Assembly: GCA_964019415.1 (NCBI GenBank)
Contig: OZ025869.1
Coordinates: forward strand, 4,960,882-5,024,881
Source of the DNA: Ianthella basta
Lineage: Eukaryota > Porifera > Demospongiae > Verongiida > Ianthellidae
Direction: 5' to 3'
Length of the DNA stretch: 64,000 nucleotides
In this document: positions 20,086-31,241 of the stretch, piece after piece
Layout of the letters: every line of letters begins with the position of its first letter
Numbering within the stretch: the stretch's first letter is position 1
Position numbers and translations under genes: made by a program
The notes under the pieces: generated by a model
Database searches by the model: none
Told to the model about the DNA's origin: nothing
The model's input: only the letters and a program-made list of their open reading frames with translations

Positions 20086-21399
20086 GCCATTTAAACAAGC
20101 TTGTCTGGCTAAGTAGCTGCCGACCATGCGTGTAGTTGCCAAATGGTACCCACCACGTTGGTGATATCTGTGCTTGTAGGCGTTTTGACCTGCATAGCGC
20201 TTTTCCTCGAGGTGTGAGGCTGCTCCTTTTCTGCACAAATGTATAAGGGGGCCTAGCTGGAGATAGTGCTTTACTCTTCACCATTCTTTCATCAATGGAC
20301 AGCTGCAATCATACAACTACCAATGCCACAACACACCCCAGGACCATATGAGAATACACTGTCTAGTGGAAAACAATCCACCACTGAAGATAAACATTTC
20401 CCATGAGGATCTCACCTCCTCAAGCCCAAGCTTGGTCCACCTGTGATATCCGTCCACATCCTAATTTAGTGCCAAAGATAAACTTCTAGAATATCCATCA
20501 ATCTCTTAATGTATTTTAGGCTCAAAAATGGAAGGACAAACGTGTGTTAGTCACACAATTGGCATGCACCTGTCAACTGGAATGAAGTTAGCAGACGTCT
20601 GCCTTAAGTGTGCTAGTTTCAAAAGTGTTCGACTAACTTCCAGGAAACGGCCTTCTTTAGATTTTTCCAGCTGCGGCAGCCTCACTTTCATTTCTGTCCA
20701 AGCTGTAGCACCTTACATCTTCCTCCTTACATCCTTGCTTTGGGCTAAATATGGGAATTTGCTACATTACCTTTGCACCACTGGAACTAGCTACAACATG
20801 CCAGAGTATGATGGTGAATACCAAAATGTTGTCTTTGGGCTTGGCTCCTCAACAGAAGGCCTTCCCCTTTGCTTTGCTGAAAACACTGAACAGTTGTGTG
20901 TAGACACAAGGGCTTGTGGAGTTGTAGTAATTTGGGAAGAGAATGATGGTGAAGGATGTGACGTTGATACAGCTTATGATGGGTCATGGGGGATGGGTGT
21001 TGACAGAGGCACTGGCGTGTAGGGTTGGACTCTGGTGGAGGATGCAACCAGATAGCTGGAGGTGCCGTGGCTTGGCATCTCCTCATCTTCTTGACTGGGG
21101 TGATCACTATCATCTGCAAAACGTAGATACATGCCCTTGCATAATTATGCAGGAGAGGTAAATATATATACCAAGTTATTTTACAATACTATGTATACGC
21201 TTTAATTGTATACTCTTTCTGCTTGCTGATGATAGCTGTTTGCTGCCTGTCGTCCACACTGGACCCCAAATCTGTAGCCAGCTGGGATTGGCCTAAATCA
21301 GCGCAGCGAAGGTTGTTAGATACGGTTCTGTGCATGTGAAGCCACTAAGTCTTAGAATTCATACTGCTATAGGTATGTGCAGCACAATACTTGAACAAC
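20086..21399. other. No supported gene; long antisense-type frame
   Basis: A 164-aa plus-strand frame at 20528-21022 has no domain and odd composition. The minus strand is equally featureless (His/Gln/Pro-rich). It sits directly downstream of pogo coding on the minus strand and may be TE tail sequence. Confidence 0.3.
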
Positions 21400-21800
21400 A
21401 CTAGGGCAAGTGAATGTGATGCCCATCAAAGAACAGAATCACTGGACCAGTGGCTAGGTATGGCTTCACCCTTGGGATGAACATCTTTTCATCCAAGACA
21501 TAAAGTTCTCCTCCATCCATCCAGATGGGGAAGTGCTGTACAATGCACCAGGAGGGCCATGGTGGGTCCATGAGGTGTACAGGTGCTTGCCCTTGTACAC
21601 TGTGTAAGGTGGAAGCACTTCCCCAGATGCCGAGCCACAAATGTGAATAGTGATGTCTCTCTGCCTGAACCACTGCTAGTTTCATGAATCCATTTGAAAC
21701 CCCTCTTGGCCAGAGCTTGTTGTGACCCCACAGCTGTATTGCAGCAGGTTTTGCTGCAGTTCCAGATGTGTGAAGCCAAATCTGGGTACTTTGAGAGCTT
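21400..21800 (-). pseudogene. pogo-like DDE_1 transposase fragment with catalytic Asp strand
   Basis: Reading across frames, the minus strand gives GRETSLFTFVARHLGK, PPWPSWCIVQHFP, YVLDEKMFIPRVKPYL and TGPVILFFDGHHIHL. The last is the pogo/jerky second-Asp motif (PV(I/L)LLFDGHHSH). The first Asp region and C-terminus are missing, and frameshifts are frequent. Confidence 0.65.
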
Positions 21801-21899
21801 AACCTTCTTGTTCAGCTCTTCAGCCTTTTGGTAATACCCAGAAATGGTGGCATAGCCTGTACCCGGACCCCTTTCATGCCTCCATTCTGATCCTGAGTG

Positions 21900-23215
21900 G
21901 CAATGGGATAGGCAGGGCCTCCCTTTTAGCCCGACAAGTACAGCAAACTGTGGTACATCCTGTCTTGCAGTGGCACCTGTAACCTAACAGTAAGCTTGGA
22001 TATTTGTTCTGCACTGCTTTCCTTAATGACAGCTGAGATGCCTTGTTTGGTGGGCAACTTCACCAGCTCACCAGTGTAGGGCTCCAGATGACTCCCAGGG
22101 CAACGTTTGCTGATCACCCCATGTTTTGCACACTAGGCGGTATTGTTTTCTATGCCTGCCAAGCATGCCCACAACTACACATGGTAGTGGTCGCAAATTG
22201 GTTGATGATGGATCTTTTAATAGGACACTGACAGCCACCTTGTCTCCCTTCTCAAAGCAGGCAACTTTGTGAGACTTTGCATACTTGGTCGTCGTTTTGT
22301 GAATGTTACTTGAGTATGTGCCATGAGATGCCAGAATGGAGTGAATGTGCATGGAGCTAACCTTCACTACCTGTGTCTGACTGCAAAACTTTGCCTGCCA
22401 CTATGGGTGTCCATGGGCTCTGACTTGTCTGTACGATGGACATGTTCAGGATGGGATGATAACAAATGCTGGTACGATTGTGGTATGCATGTATTGTTTT
22501 GTGAATGTTGTGCACTTTGCCTACATTGGTTCGTGGCTCATGTTATTGTTAGTAGGGCTTGAAAGCCATACTAGGGTCTATAATATCTTGCTCCTCTGCA
22601 ATTTTCCTTACTGTGGCCTGCCTTGGTGCCTGTCCGAATACTAGCTCATAAGAGATGCAGCCAGTTGTTTCCTGAACTGTAATGTTAAGTTGATCTGTTG
22701 GTAATTCAGTCAGATAAGTGAATAGATTAAGGTGAATTAAGCATTGACTTTGCAATTGTAATGTTTTAATACAACTCAGTCTAATTTCTATGCATACATA
22801 CTGGTTTATGCATGACAACTGCATCTGACTGCCACTAACATTGAATACTTGGTAGCCATTCTGACCACTCGTTTGTCCCTGTCTCAGAAAACTTGATTGC
22901 TAGCTTTTTCTCAACTGTCCTGTCCACAAGTCCTTGGGACTGTGGATGTCATGGCCTCCCATGCACAATGTCTGCATGCCCTGACCAATTCCTCACAATG
23001 GATGCAATGACCTGGTTGTTAAATTGCGACCATTGTCTGCTTGCAGTAACCTTGGCTGACCGAAATGGGCAAGCACATTCCTCTCCAATCCATGTGCAAC
23101 CTTTGCTGCACATTTACCTTCCAAAGGAACAGGGCTATCCACCTATGTGGGCCATCTGGCCGATGACGTATGTCAATGAGATCGATCTGGTAATAGAACA
23201 GCAACAGTAGTACAC
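21900..23215 (-). pseudogene. Ginger-like integrase (rve core and C-terminus), decayed
   Basis: The minus strand reads YQIDLIDIRHRPDGPHRWIA (first catalytic D region of an rve integrase), then LNITVQETTGCISYELVFGQ, then KYAKSHKVACFEKGDKVAVS and LRPLPCVVVGMLGRH, the C-terminal chromatin-binding-like end found in Ginger/KRBA2 elements. Stops and shifts are frequent. Orientation and content match what the deleted element at 7279-7890 has lost. Confidence 0.7.
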
Positions 23216-24130
23216 TTATTTGCAGTGTATCCCCTCCCTCTTCATCTGGAAGGGGGGATTTATGAAGAACCTGAGAGTTGTGTCAGGACTAGGTGGTGAA
23301 ATTGGGGACACATCTGGAGTTGTTGCATGAGACAGTGTGTTTGCGTTTTCATCACCTAGATTCAGAAGTTGTGAAACACATACTGAAAATGGAGACTCAG
23401 TGGCAGGACCCATTTCCAGGTCCTTTAAATTTGCAACAGAAGATGCTAGAGGCAAGCCAGTACTGGGAAAGCTGTTGTAATTGGACTGTGACCTACATGT
23501 AGGTCACATAAGTGTAGTACAGGCATGCTTTGTACACAGCATGACACATAATGGCCCCCCTGAAGTCAGCCTGCTAGCTGGTCCCCCTGTGCCAAGAACT
23601 ATATATGGGCATGTATTTTGGCAGTGTGCAAGCTGCTGTGCATCTGGTGGTCCTTTGAAAGCTACCTTAGCCTGCAGTCTAAGAATGGTGGAGGAGATCA
23701 CAGTCTGTGGATGTCTGTTGCTGGCTGATGTAACAGATCTTCGTGCTTGCTCAAAGAAGCATTCATGGTTCTCGGTGTTCTCTGATATCAGTGAGATGAT
23801 CTCCGTCTGCTGCGGTGCATTGTACAGCCAGTGCATGCAGGTATGTGCCGTAGAAGGTATTGGCTGTCATCTTCTTTCGGAACTTGATCAGCTTGTTGCA
23901 TAGCTCATGGTGAAGCCAGGAACAGTTGTAGAGGTGAAGGATGTTATGTGGATCCGCTTCATCCATATACAGCAGCTTAGACATCTGAACGGCAGTTTCT
24001 ACAAGCATAACGAATTCCTTGGACACACAGGACTGCTTCAAGAGATGGAGAAGTACCTCGATCATGCACACCCTCTACTTGGCACCTGTCATTGTATTGC
24101 TGGTGATAGCTTTGATGACTTCCTTCACTG
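23216..24130 (-). pseudogene. Unclassified multi-copy TE protein fragment
   Basis: Across two frames the minus strand reads WLHHELCNKLIKFRKKMTAN, TFYGTYLHALAVQ, then ENHECFFEQARRSVTSASNR and HPQTVISSTILRLQAK. This block (FYG.Y.H.L..H, then E..FGQ..R....SN.HP...I...LLR.Q) occurs in uncharacterised invertebrate transposon proteins that I cannot name. A Ser/Pro-rich stretch (23216-23455) follows downstream. Confidence 0.5.
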
Positions 24131-24134
24131 TAGT

Positions 24135-24310
24135 CTGATCACCTCCTGACAACAAGAAGGGTAAATCATTCAGATGATGGCTGATGTGCGTTCAGGTCAT
24201 GCAGTGGTTCATAGTTCAGCACCGTCTACTGGTCTAGATTAAGCTGGGACGAGTTGTTGTGGATCCAGCAGCAGTAATGTTGGAACACGCTGGTATGGCC
24301 ACACAGACTA
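24135..24310. repeat. About 175-bp segment duplicated at 26735-26930
   Basis: From TAGTCTGATCACCTCCTGAC to AGCCAGTTTA the two segments are nearly identical and in the same orientation. They flank a 2.4-kb block made of the 1-kb repeat (24330-25268) and the 5' half of an IS630-like element. Confidence 0.85.
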
Positions 24311-24329
24311 CATTAGCCAGTTTACATTG

Positions 24330-25268
24330 TGGGTCTCACCTCTAATGACATATTATGCATCCAGTGCAAGTTGCAGAATTCACCATGTATGCCATATATG
24401 CAAACCTCACCAGGAGATCTCCAAGGTAACCTGTGCAACATGACCAGACAGCCATCCTCCTCATCATCACTAGACCCCTCTGTCATGTACTTCACACTTA
24501 GTTCCTGCCACTTTTCTTTCATGTTGGTTGGAACAAACTTGTTACAAGCATTGAAGAGCTACATACGTCATGAGACAAGCAATAATTGCATGGATTACAG
24601 ATGCATGTAGAAATTTCTAAGACTCTGATATTATAATATACATGATTAGCCAAATAGATGGGTACATTGGAGTATGATAATTTTGTCAGTATCCATGCTT
24701 CCTTATTGACATCTGCATTCTTAGTGTGCTCGCTGAATTCCTTCACCACTACGTCGAAATCACTGTACTGCTAATGCTTCACAACTCCAGAGCTGCCTGT
24801 CTAAGATAGCAGGGTTGATCATCAGTGTACCTTTCTGGGTGCTTCAGTAGCTCTGCCTGGATCTCGTGTAAAATGGGGTTGGTCACTTCCAATGTGTCTT
24901 ACACATGGACCAGTAACAGCTTGTTCTAAGCTGCAGTTCCTGTAATTCGGCTTGATTTCGCTTTTTACTTCCCATTGCCACCTATCAAAATAGTTCTGGC
25001 TTGTATGGGTGTAGTACTATAATCTCTTACGCATGTCGATCATTTTCTGCCTCTCCTTTGTCAGACTATTCTCCAAAGTCTGCCTAGATTTTCTGTACCT
25101 CCAACTTCTCCAGTTCCTTGCGTGTAGTCTTATTTGCCTCTTCCAGTTAATCCCATTTGTTCCCTTTGTAGCTGTTTCCTGTGTCTCCTGATATTTATCA
25201 TCTTCCTATTCTCTGCCAAAGTATGTTTTCCCTCGTTGGTCGTTTCCAGCTTTCAACTTTCTCCTACC
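24330..25268 (-). repeat. 1-kb dispersed repeat, copy 2
   Basis: Copy of 19085-20085 in the same orientation, lacking the last ~35 bp of shared sequence and carrying small indels (for example one ACT deletion in the EYMTE region). It ends at TTTCTCCTACCT, where the flanks diverge. Confidence 0.75.
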
Positions 25269-25539
25269 TGGTATCTCTTGTTGTGCACCTGAATAGGTTA
25301 AGCATTACTATGTCAACAGAGTATACTGACAAACTGCAAGTCCTAACTGTATACCTTTGCACGGAGCCATGCTGTTGCTTTAGTGACCACTTCTTCCGAG
25401 TCAATAACAATGTTACGTCAGTATGAGCCACGATGGTCTTGAGTAGCCCTTTCTTTTTGCTTACAGAAACTCCTATGCCTAGCATGGTGAAGTTGAAATG
25501 CTATGATTCAATGGGTTTAGATTTGCAGTGACTCATTTT

Positions 25540-26725
25540 ATGTACTTACTGTCTTCGAACGGTGCTGTATCCAATGTGGAACACCTTTGCTACTTGTTTG
25601 TATGCTGCCACCTTTGCCATGCCTGTTGCAAGTAATTGCTGTATCAAGCAAATGGTCACTTGTCATTTGTGTTGCCGGCTCAAATCTTGCATCCAGCTGT
25701 CCACCAAATCACGGGACTCATCATCAGTCAACCATTCACTAGTCATTCCATCAGAGTCTGACTCACTGCTCTGTAGTGGAACAATTACTATTTTTGTATG
25801 TACCTATCTTCTTTTTTTATTATCTGGCTATTTTGCATGAGTGTCATCAATGATTAAATGTTGAAAGTGATTGTGTTTACCTCAGTTTCATCACTCGAGG
25901 ATGAGGACAGATCAGAAAGGTCTGTCCAGGGGCCAGCAGAGCTTCATCTTCTGAATCGAGGGGATACTCTTGCTCCTCTGAGTCAGACTCAGACCACTCG
26001 GGGGAGTGCTAGGTTCGGGTTCTACTGCTGACAGCCTGGAAGGACCAGGTTGTTGTTCACCTGTTGCATTTGCACGGGACTGCTGCGTGTGTGCTGCTAG
26101 TTGCTGAGTGCCTGCTGCATGATTTGCAGCCTGAGCTGCGACTTGTGGAACATTACTATCACCATTAACGCTTGCTCGATGCGGTGCCTGCATGCTGAGC
26201 ATTGTTTTGGCTGCCTTAGCGGCTGAAGCCAATTCCATGCCCTCCTTTGAGCTCGCTTTCGCGACCAGGGTCTTCGCGCAACGTTCGGCTGCGAAGTTGA
26301 TTCGATTCCATCTGTAGGAACTTGTCACTGTGCCATTCGTCTTCCGGTATATCACTTTCAAAGAACTGGTAAGTTTCACGATGTGAAATGGAGGCTTATA
26401 CTCAGTATCAGCCGAAGAACGGCGATTGATTTTTGGCTTATGTAAGCGGCGGCCATATTGCTATTGGCGACACGCGATTGCTACCATGTTGCCTTGCACA
26501 CATGCATGTTTTGTGACCAAAATAGAGCGATCTCATTGGTCTACATCACCGTGGCTTACATTTTAAGCCGTATCTCACTTACCGAACGCAATTCAACGAT
26601 TCTGAAGCCAAATTCTAAATCTATGGTAAATTCCTTGTAATAATACACACGCCAACGTAGAGTGCCGCTCGCGTGTGTCTGCGAGCAAAACCGTATATAT
26701 TTTGCTCTCTTATGGTGTCTTGCAC
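25540..26725 (-). pseudogene. IS630-like transposon, 5' half, copy C
   Basis: The right end (about 26430-26725) shares blocks with the right end of the full element (GGCGGCCATATTG and terminal TTATGGTGTCTTGCAC). Exon 1 (minus, 25912-26379) encodes an Ala/Gln-rich N-terminus. Exon 2 (25560-25770) encodes SESDSDGMTSEWLTDDESRD and an HTH-like KVAAYKQVAKVFHIGYSTVR with one TGA. The catalytic exons are absent and are replaced by the 1-kb repeat. Confidence 0.65.
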
Positions 26726-26734
26726 TATAGTCTG

Positions 26735-26930
26735 ATCACCTCCTGACAACAAGAAGGGTAAATCATTCAGATGATGGCTGATGTGCGTTCAGGTCATGCA
26801 GTGGTTCGTAGTCCAGCACCGTCTACTGGTCTAGATTAAGCTGGGACAGGTTGTTGCGGATCCAGCAGCAGTAATGTTGGAACATGCTGGTATGGCCACA
26901 CAGAGACTACTTTAGCCAGTTTAAATTATT
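26735..26930. repeat. Second copy of the 24135-24310 segment
   Basis: Begins at TAGTCTGATC directly after the TA that follows the IS630-like terminus, and ends at AGCCAGTTTA. It differs from the first copy at about ten positions. Confidence 0.85.
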
Positions 26931-27430
26931 ATTGATGAAGGCTTCTGTCGTCTAAATCAAGTTCTTTTCAGCTAGTGTCTCGTCAAGATTTTAAAGGAAT
27001 TTTTATACACTAGTTTGTGCAGTTTTTGCATTTGCATATCCAAAGGATTATGGTTACATCAGATTGATACCAGTGCTGACAAATACCCCTTCTTTAAATT
27101 AGCTGAAGATTGGAAGATGGAAACATAATATTTGCACATACCGTATCATCGCTGTTATCATGATAGGTAAATGGATAATTTTCTGGCAAGTTTAGAGAAC
27201 TTATGCTGCATCTGTGGAAGCAGATTCTCAAGGAATGCAGGGCACCGCAAATACGTCATCAAACGTCATATCTAGCCGTGCACATTGTTCTGAAGGGAGA
27301 TTGAGTACGGACAGTCCTCTAACTGTTCCAGTGGACCACGACTCCCTGGACAAAACAAAGATAGGTGCGCGTGACGCAAGGTAAGATAAGAGACATGTAG
27401 TATGCAGTTAGGAAATCACTAGTCAGCATA
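26931..27430. other. No supported gene
   Basis: A/T-rich, with no recognisable frame on either strand. Confidence 0.35.
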
Positions 27431-27439
27431 TTTCCCAAC

Positions 27440-27690
27440 TTACCTACATTTCTTGACAAAGGAGATAAGAGGTTCAGGCTACTGCACAACAGCTTGGATG
27501 TTCTGTTTCGAGGGCTACGTGAGAGGAAGGAACATCGGTACCTCCACATCTCACCACCAGCCGTTCACAAGGGACGAAATTGATCAGCTATGGGAATCGG
27601 GGGTCCACGGAACAGACAGTCCACACTCTCTCCTGAATGTAGCAATTTTTTACAATGGAAGGTCAGAGTCGGAAGGGTCGTAGACTGTGC
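27440..27690 (+). pseudogene. Crypton-type DUF3504 fragment
   Basis: The plus strand reads FRLLHNSLDVLFRGLRE, a shift, then DEIDQLWESGVHGTDSPHSL and LNVAIFYNGR. This matches the DUF3504 module of Crypton-derived proteins (LWxSGVLGTxSPxxLLxxVFFYNGKxFxLRG), related to tyrosine recombinases. It ends before the LRGGxEHR segment. At least one frameshift is present, and no upstream exons were found. Confidence 0.7.
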
Positions 27691-27756
27691 CATCTGAAGT
27701 TGCCCCAAGGAACGGATGTGTATCACTAACAAAAACCACAAGGCCCTACAGTGCAG

Positions 27757-28098
27757 TCAAAGCCCTGTCGGCATTTGAATGATTGGTATTCCTGGCTTGT
27801 TTTGTTTTCCCCATTTCATAGCTGCAGAGGAGAAGGAGCGAGGCCGCAAAATGCTCGCAACAAGTACATTAAGAGGGGTAGTGGACTTGCGGTGGGTGAA
27901 GAATGTTGTTATCAAAGTGAGAAACTGTGATGCGTTAGCGGCAAACTGAAAACCACAATGGGGGGGACTTTGCTGCTCCCGAGCGTTCTGTTCAATGTCC
28001 CGCAATTTTTCAGCAGGTAATCTGAGGCTATCTTTGAAAGCTGCAACAGTTTCCTTTAGCTTTGATGTGTCTGGGACACGTGTCAGTAAGCCCTGCAC
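27757..28098 (-). pseudogene. YqaJ-like exonuclease domain fragment (TE-encoded)
   Basis: The minus strand reads KLKETVAAFKDSLRLPAEKL, RDIEQNAREQQSP, then (after a shift) ANASQFLTLI and ILRPRSFSSAAMKWGKQN. This is the N-terminal signature of YqaJ/lambda-exonuclease domains in invertebrate transposon proteins (xxTRxQSxxxxW...R..R.TAS.FG, then ..PA..WG..NE). IS4EU/ISL2EU elements encode such a nuclease. The catalytic C-terminal part is missing. Confidence 0.6.
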
Positions 28099-28483
28099 AT
28101 ATTATGCCAGCATAGAATTGGGCATAATCAGTGCTGGTCAGCATCAAGCATAATGATAGCATAATTGGAGTGATTTTCCAACTTCCTGTATATAATTCGT
28201 AAGGTTATATCCTTAAAATGGCTATGAACCTAACTGATAGCTGTTCAGTAGCCTTCAGATTTGTGGAGCGATTCTGCCTATGGCCTACTTTGCTGAAATT
28301 CATAAAATCCTATCAAACTACTACGTGGCGGCCATTTTGATGATGTCATACTACACGTGTTGTACATTATTTTGGGCATTATTTTGAGCATAATCATACA
28401 AGTGGAGGGGGCATGATCTGTTATTAGATCAGCACTGCTGAATAGCATTATTAGCCAAAACTGGAGCATAATATGTCAAGGCC
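28097..28483. mobile_element. Candidate MITE with short TIRs
   Basis: Left ACATATTATGCC and right GGAGCATAATATGT form ~12-bp inverted ends of a ~390-bp A/T-rich segment. The motif GCATAAT is scattered inside in both orientations. No TSD is obvious, so this is tentative. Confidence 0.35.
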
Positions 28484-28888
28484 TATGTGCTAGAGGCTGG
28501 TACAGTCTCATGGCAGTACAGTGGATCGAAAAGCAACGCCACACCTAGCATGTGAACTGCCATACTTTCGATACAATTGTGCAACCTGTATACGCTATTA
28601 TAATGGCAAGTATACAGTCATAATAATACACAAAACTAATAAGCTATTTATGATAACGTCCTGTGTCTTTGGCCTTGTCTTCCATGTTGGAGTGTACAGC
28701 TTTGGAGCCAGATTCGAAGGACAGGGCTGGAAACTGTCCACCACTAAGCAACTGATACTCGCTCAGTCTGAAGTTCTCTTCTGTCTCGGCATCTGTTCAG
28801 TGAACGTAGGGGGCACGACTCTCTGGTAGTCTGGGAAAGCGTAACATAGCTTGTACGGCTTTTGCTTTCCAGTCAAGTACTCTTCCGG
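28484..28888. other. No supported gene
   Basis: 3' flank of the minus-strand gene that follows. Only short frames. Confidence 0.3.
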
Positions 28889-30716
28889 CTAATGCCAAAA
28901 GTGGCATTGCCCGGACGATCTCTTGCATGTCTCCTGCCAGAAGCAGATGCACTGGATGTTCTTGGGTTTCTTTGCCTTTTTGACTGGGGTTGGATTCATG
29001 CCCTTCATCTCTCTGCTGTACGCGTGCTTTCTCTGCTCATCTGGGCCTTGAAATATAAGTATGTTGCCGTATACGTTATTGAAATGAGCACTGCTGGGCA
29101 TAGAAGATCTAAACATTGAGTACTCTGCTAGCTAGTAGTCTTAACATTTTCTGGCAGACCTACACACTGGCAATGACTCCAGTTCTGGCAGTCAGAGCAC
29201 TCAACCCAAACACCATCAGAAGGGTGTACACAAGCTCCATGTACAGTTATGTGACAGTCATCTCTTCCATCCTCTACCTTTGGGATGTTCTCGGGAGTAG
29301 GAGCTGCTGCATTGGGATTATAGGTAATCAACATGTTGTGTCCACAATCATACTATATACACTCGTAATTTATTGGTATAATGCACATAGTATGACTTGT
29401 AGTGCATTATTATGTGTATAGCACGTTTCTACCATAACTGTTGGATTTGGCACCAAGGGAACAATGTGATCTGGAGCTCACGACCTCTTCTTCATACCTT
29501 TCTCACACCCATGCGCCCACATAATCATGATAGGGGCACTAAATTTGCCCTCATGGCATGAGCATGGTGGTGCAGCATAGAGTGACCTAGGAGTTCCTGT
29601 GAACTTCACCCTTGTTGATTTCTGCTTTGAGGCTATCTCAAGGCCTGGAATAGCCGGATAGTCCTTTTGAGCTAGCAGCTTGATTTTGTGGCCAGCATCT
29701 GTGCCTGCAACTTTGAATGTCCTAGCCAGTTCAGTGCCAACAAACTTGCGGGTAGGATCCCAGTCTTTCAAATTTTGGCACAACTCACCATAATTTTCGC
29801 ATTCATGGGGTTGCAAAGCTTTGTGTTTTCTTTTTGGCGACTTAGCTTCACTTGGCAAATCAAAGTATTGTGCTTTACGCAGCCTATCAAATTTGTTGAA
29901 GCTAACATCGTTTGAGTAGAGAGCAGGGAGGGTAGCATTCTCCAAATGACTGCTAATCTCACCAATGCACTTCTGTTGGCCTTCACAAAAGCCCTTCTCT
30001 TCGGCCTTCTTTGCTATTTTAGCAATTTCGTCAGTGGATTTGTACCCCAGGTTGGCTGCAAGCTCAGTGAAAGGTACACCAGTTGCCTGGCGTACAGTAG
30101 CAGCATCAATCGCTTCAGGAGGCATATTCTCCTTCCCATGCAACGGGGGGCAGAAAAAGGGCTTCAGAGGAAACATTTTCTGCAACTGCTCAAACTGTGT
30201 AGCACAAGCAACACAGTTTGACAGTGAATGGCAGGACTTCTCAGATTGAGGAAGTGCCTCCCAGTTTGCAGAGGAAAAGGCTTCTACATACTTGTCCCTA
30301 GAGGCTGAGTTCAAGCGTTCTTTAAAAGCCTTCCTCACTTTCTGAACATGACGCTCAAACAAGGAATGGGCGGAGGTACCTACTCTATTAAAGTAAGTAT
30401 CATCCACAACAAATTGGGGTCCACTGAACAGTGCTTTAAAGTGCTCAACTGCATTAGGCTGGGCACATACCTTGCTGCTGTCAGGTTTCTCACCAGTTAC
30501 CTCTTCTGAGTGAGAGGATTTGGCAGTTTCGAGCTTTGGGTCACTGCAGGACCCTTCAGACGTCTTCTTGCCCGCGATCTTCGCGCTATTCTTGTGCATA
30601 AACTCCCATACAGCTGTTCGGCAAAAGCCACAGTTGACGACTCCTCCGATTTCGTCCTGGAACGGCATTTCTGCGACTGTTAAAGTAGCGTAGCTTGAAA
30701 TTCTCCATGTGGGCAA
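28889..30716 (-). CDS. Three-exon gene with PHD-like zinc finger, function unknown
   Basis: Exon 1 runs 30716-29498, with donor AAAG|GTATGA. Exon 2 is 29306-29160, after a CCAATGCAG acceptor. Exon 3 is 29046-28889, ending with TAG. The phases agree (1, then 1), giving about 508 codons with no internal stop. The N-terminus has a CGFC pair; the middle is helical with Cys pairs (CVAC). Exon 2 encodes a PHD-like finger, CHITVHGACVHPSDGVW then VECSDCQNWSHCQCVG. Exon 3 ends in a Cys-rich tail (CICFWQETCKRSSGQCHFW). Downstream lies a YqaJ fragment on the same strand, hinting at a TE origin. The intact frame suggests a recent element or a host gene. Start M1 or M17 (MPFQDEIGG) are both possible. Confidence 0.65.
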
Positions 30717-30889
30717 ACGTTATGCAAGGTTCCTATCTGAAGTTACATGACCCTAAATATTTTTGACCAGTAAGTAGTCGCAGTTTTCTTATCATAGCTT
30801 CACAGCGGAATGGTTTAACAATTTTGCCCACATGGAAAAGTTAGATAAATAATGCACAGAGCTACAAAGGGGTTCTTTGTCTCTTCCGC

Positions 30890-31010
30890 CGTACTTGTCT
30901 TGTTCTGATCTAGCTGCGCCTGTAGGAGATATAAGCGAAAATACGAAGGTCAAAATCGGTCGCTCGCGGCAGCCGCATTGTTTACATAGCCATAACTCAC
31001 ATGCGTTCTT
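30890..31010. repeat. About 120-bp segment related to 34670-34790
   Basis: GTACTTGTCT, AGATATAAGC, AAATCGG and ATTGTTTACATAG...CCATAA(C/T)CACATG occur in order in both places. The first copy lies upstream of the 508-codon gene and may be its promoter, or part of a dispersed repeat. Confidence 0.5.
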
Positions 31011-31241
31011 TGGGAAGACGTAGGGATCATCTCACTCAGGCAAAGAGTAGAAAGGACAAAAAGTTGAAATGGCTGTTACTACAGTTACAAAGTGGAAGGG
31101 TTACAAAGAGCTTCACTTTCACGACCTACAGTTACTTTACATTTGGTTTGGAGTCGTCTATTATAGATGATCAACAACATGAGCGGCAAATCACAAACTT
31201 TAAATAAAGCAATGAAACAGGCTACCCCTAGCATTCAATCA

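Noticed and set aside
20528-21022. 164-aa plus-strand ORF
   Set aside because: Long but without domain character, splice context or plausible composition. TE coding on both sides runs on the minus strand.
29688-30249. Plus-strand ORFs opposite the 508-codon gene
   Set aside because: Antisense shadows of a longer, splice-consistent minus-strand coding exon.
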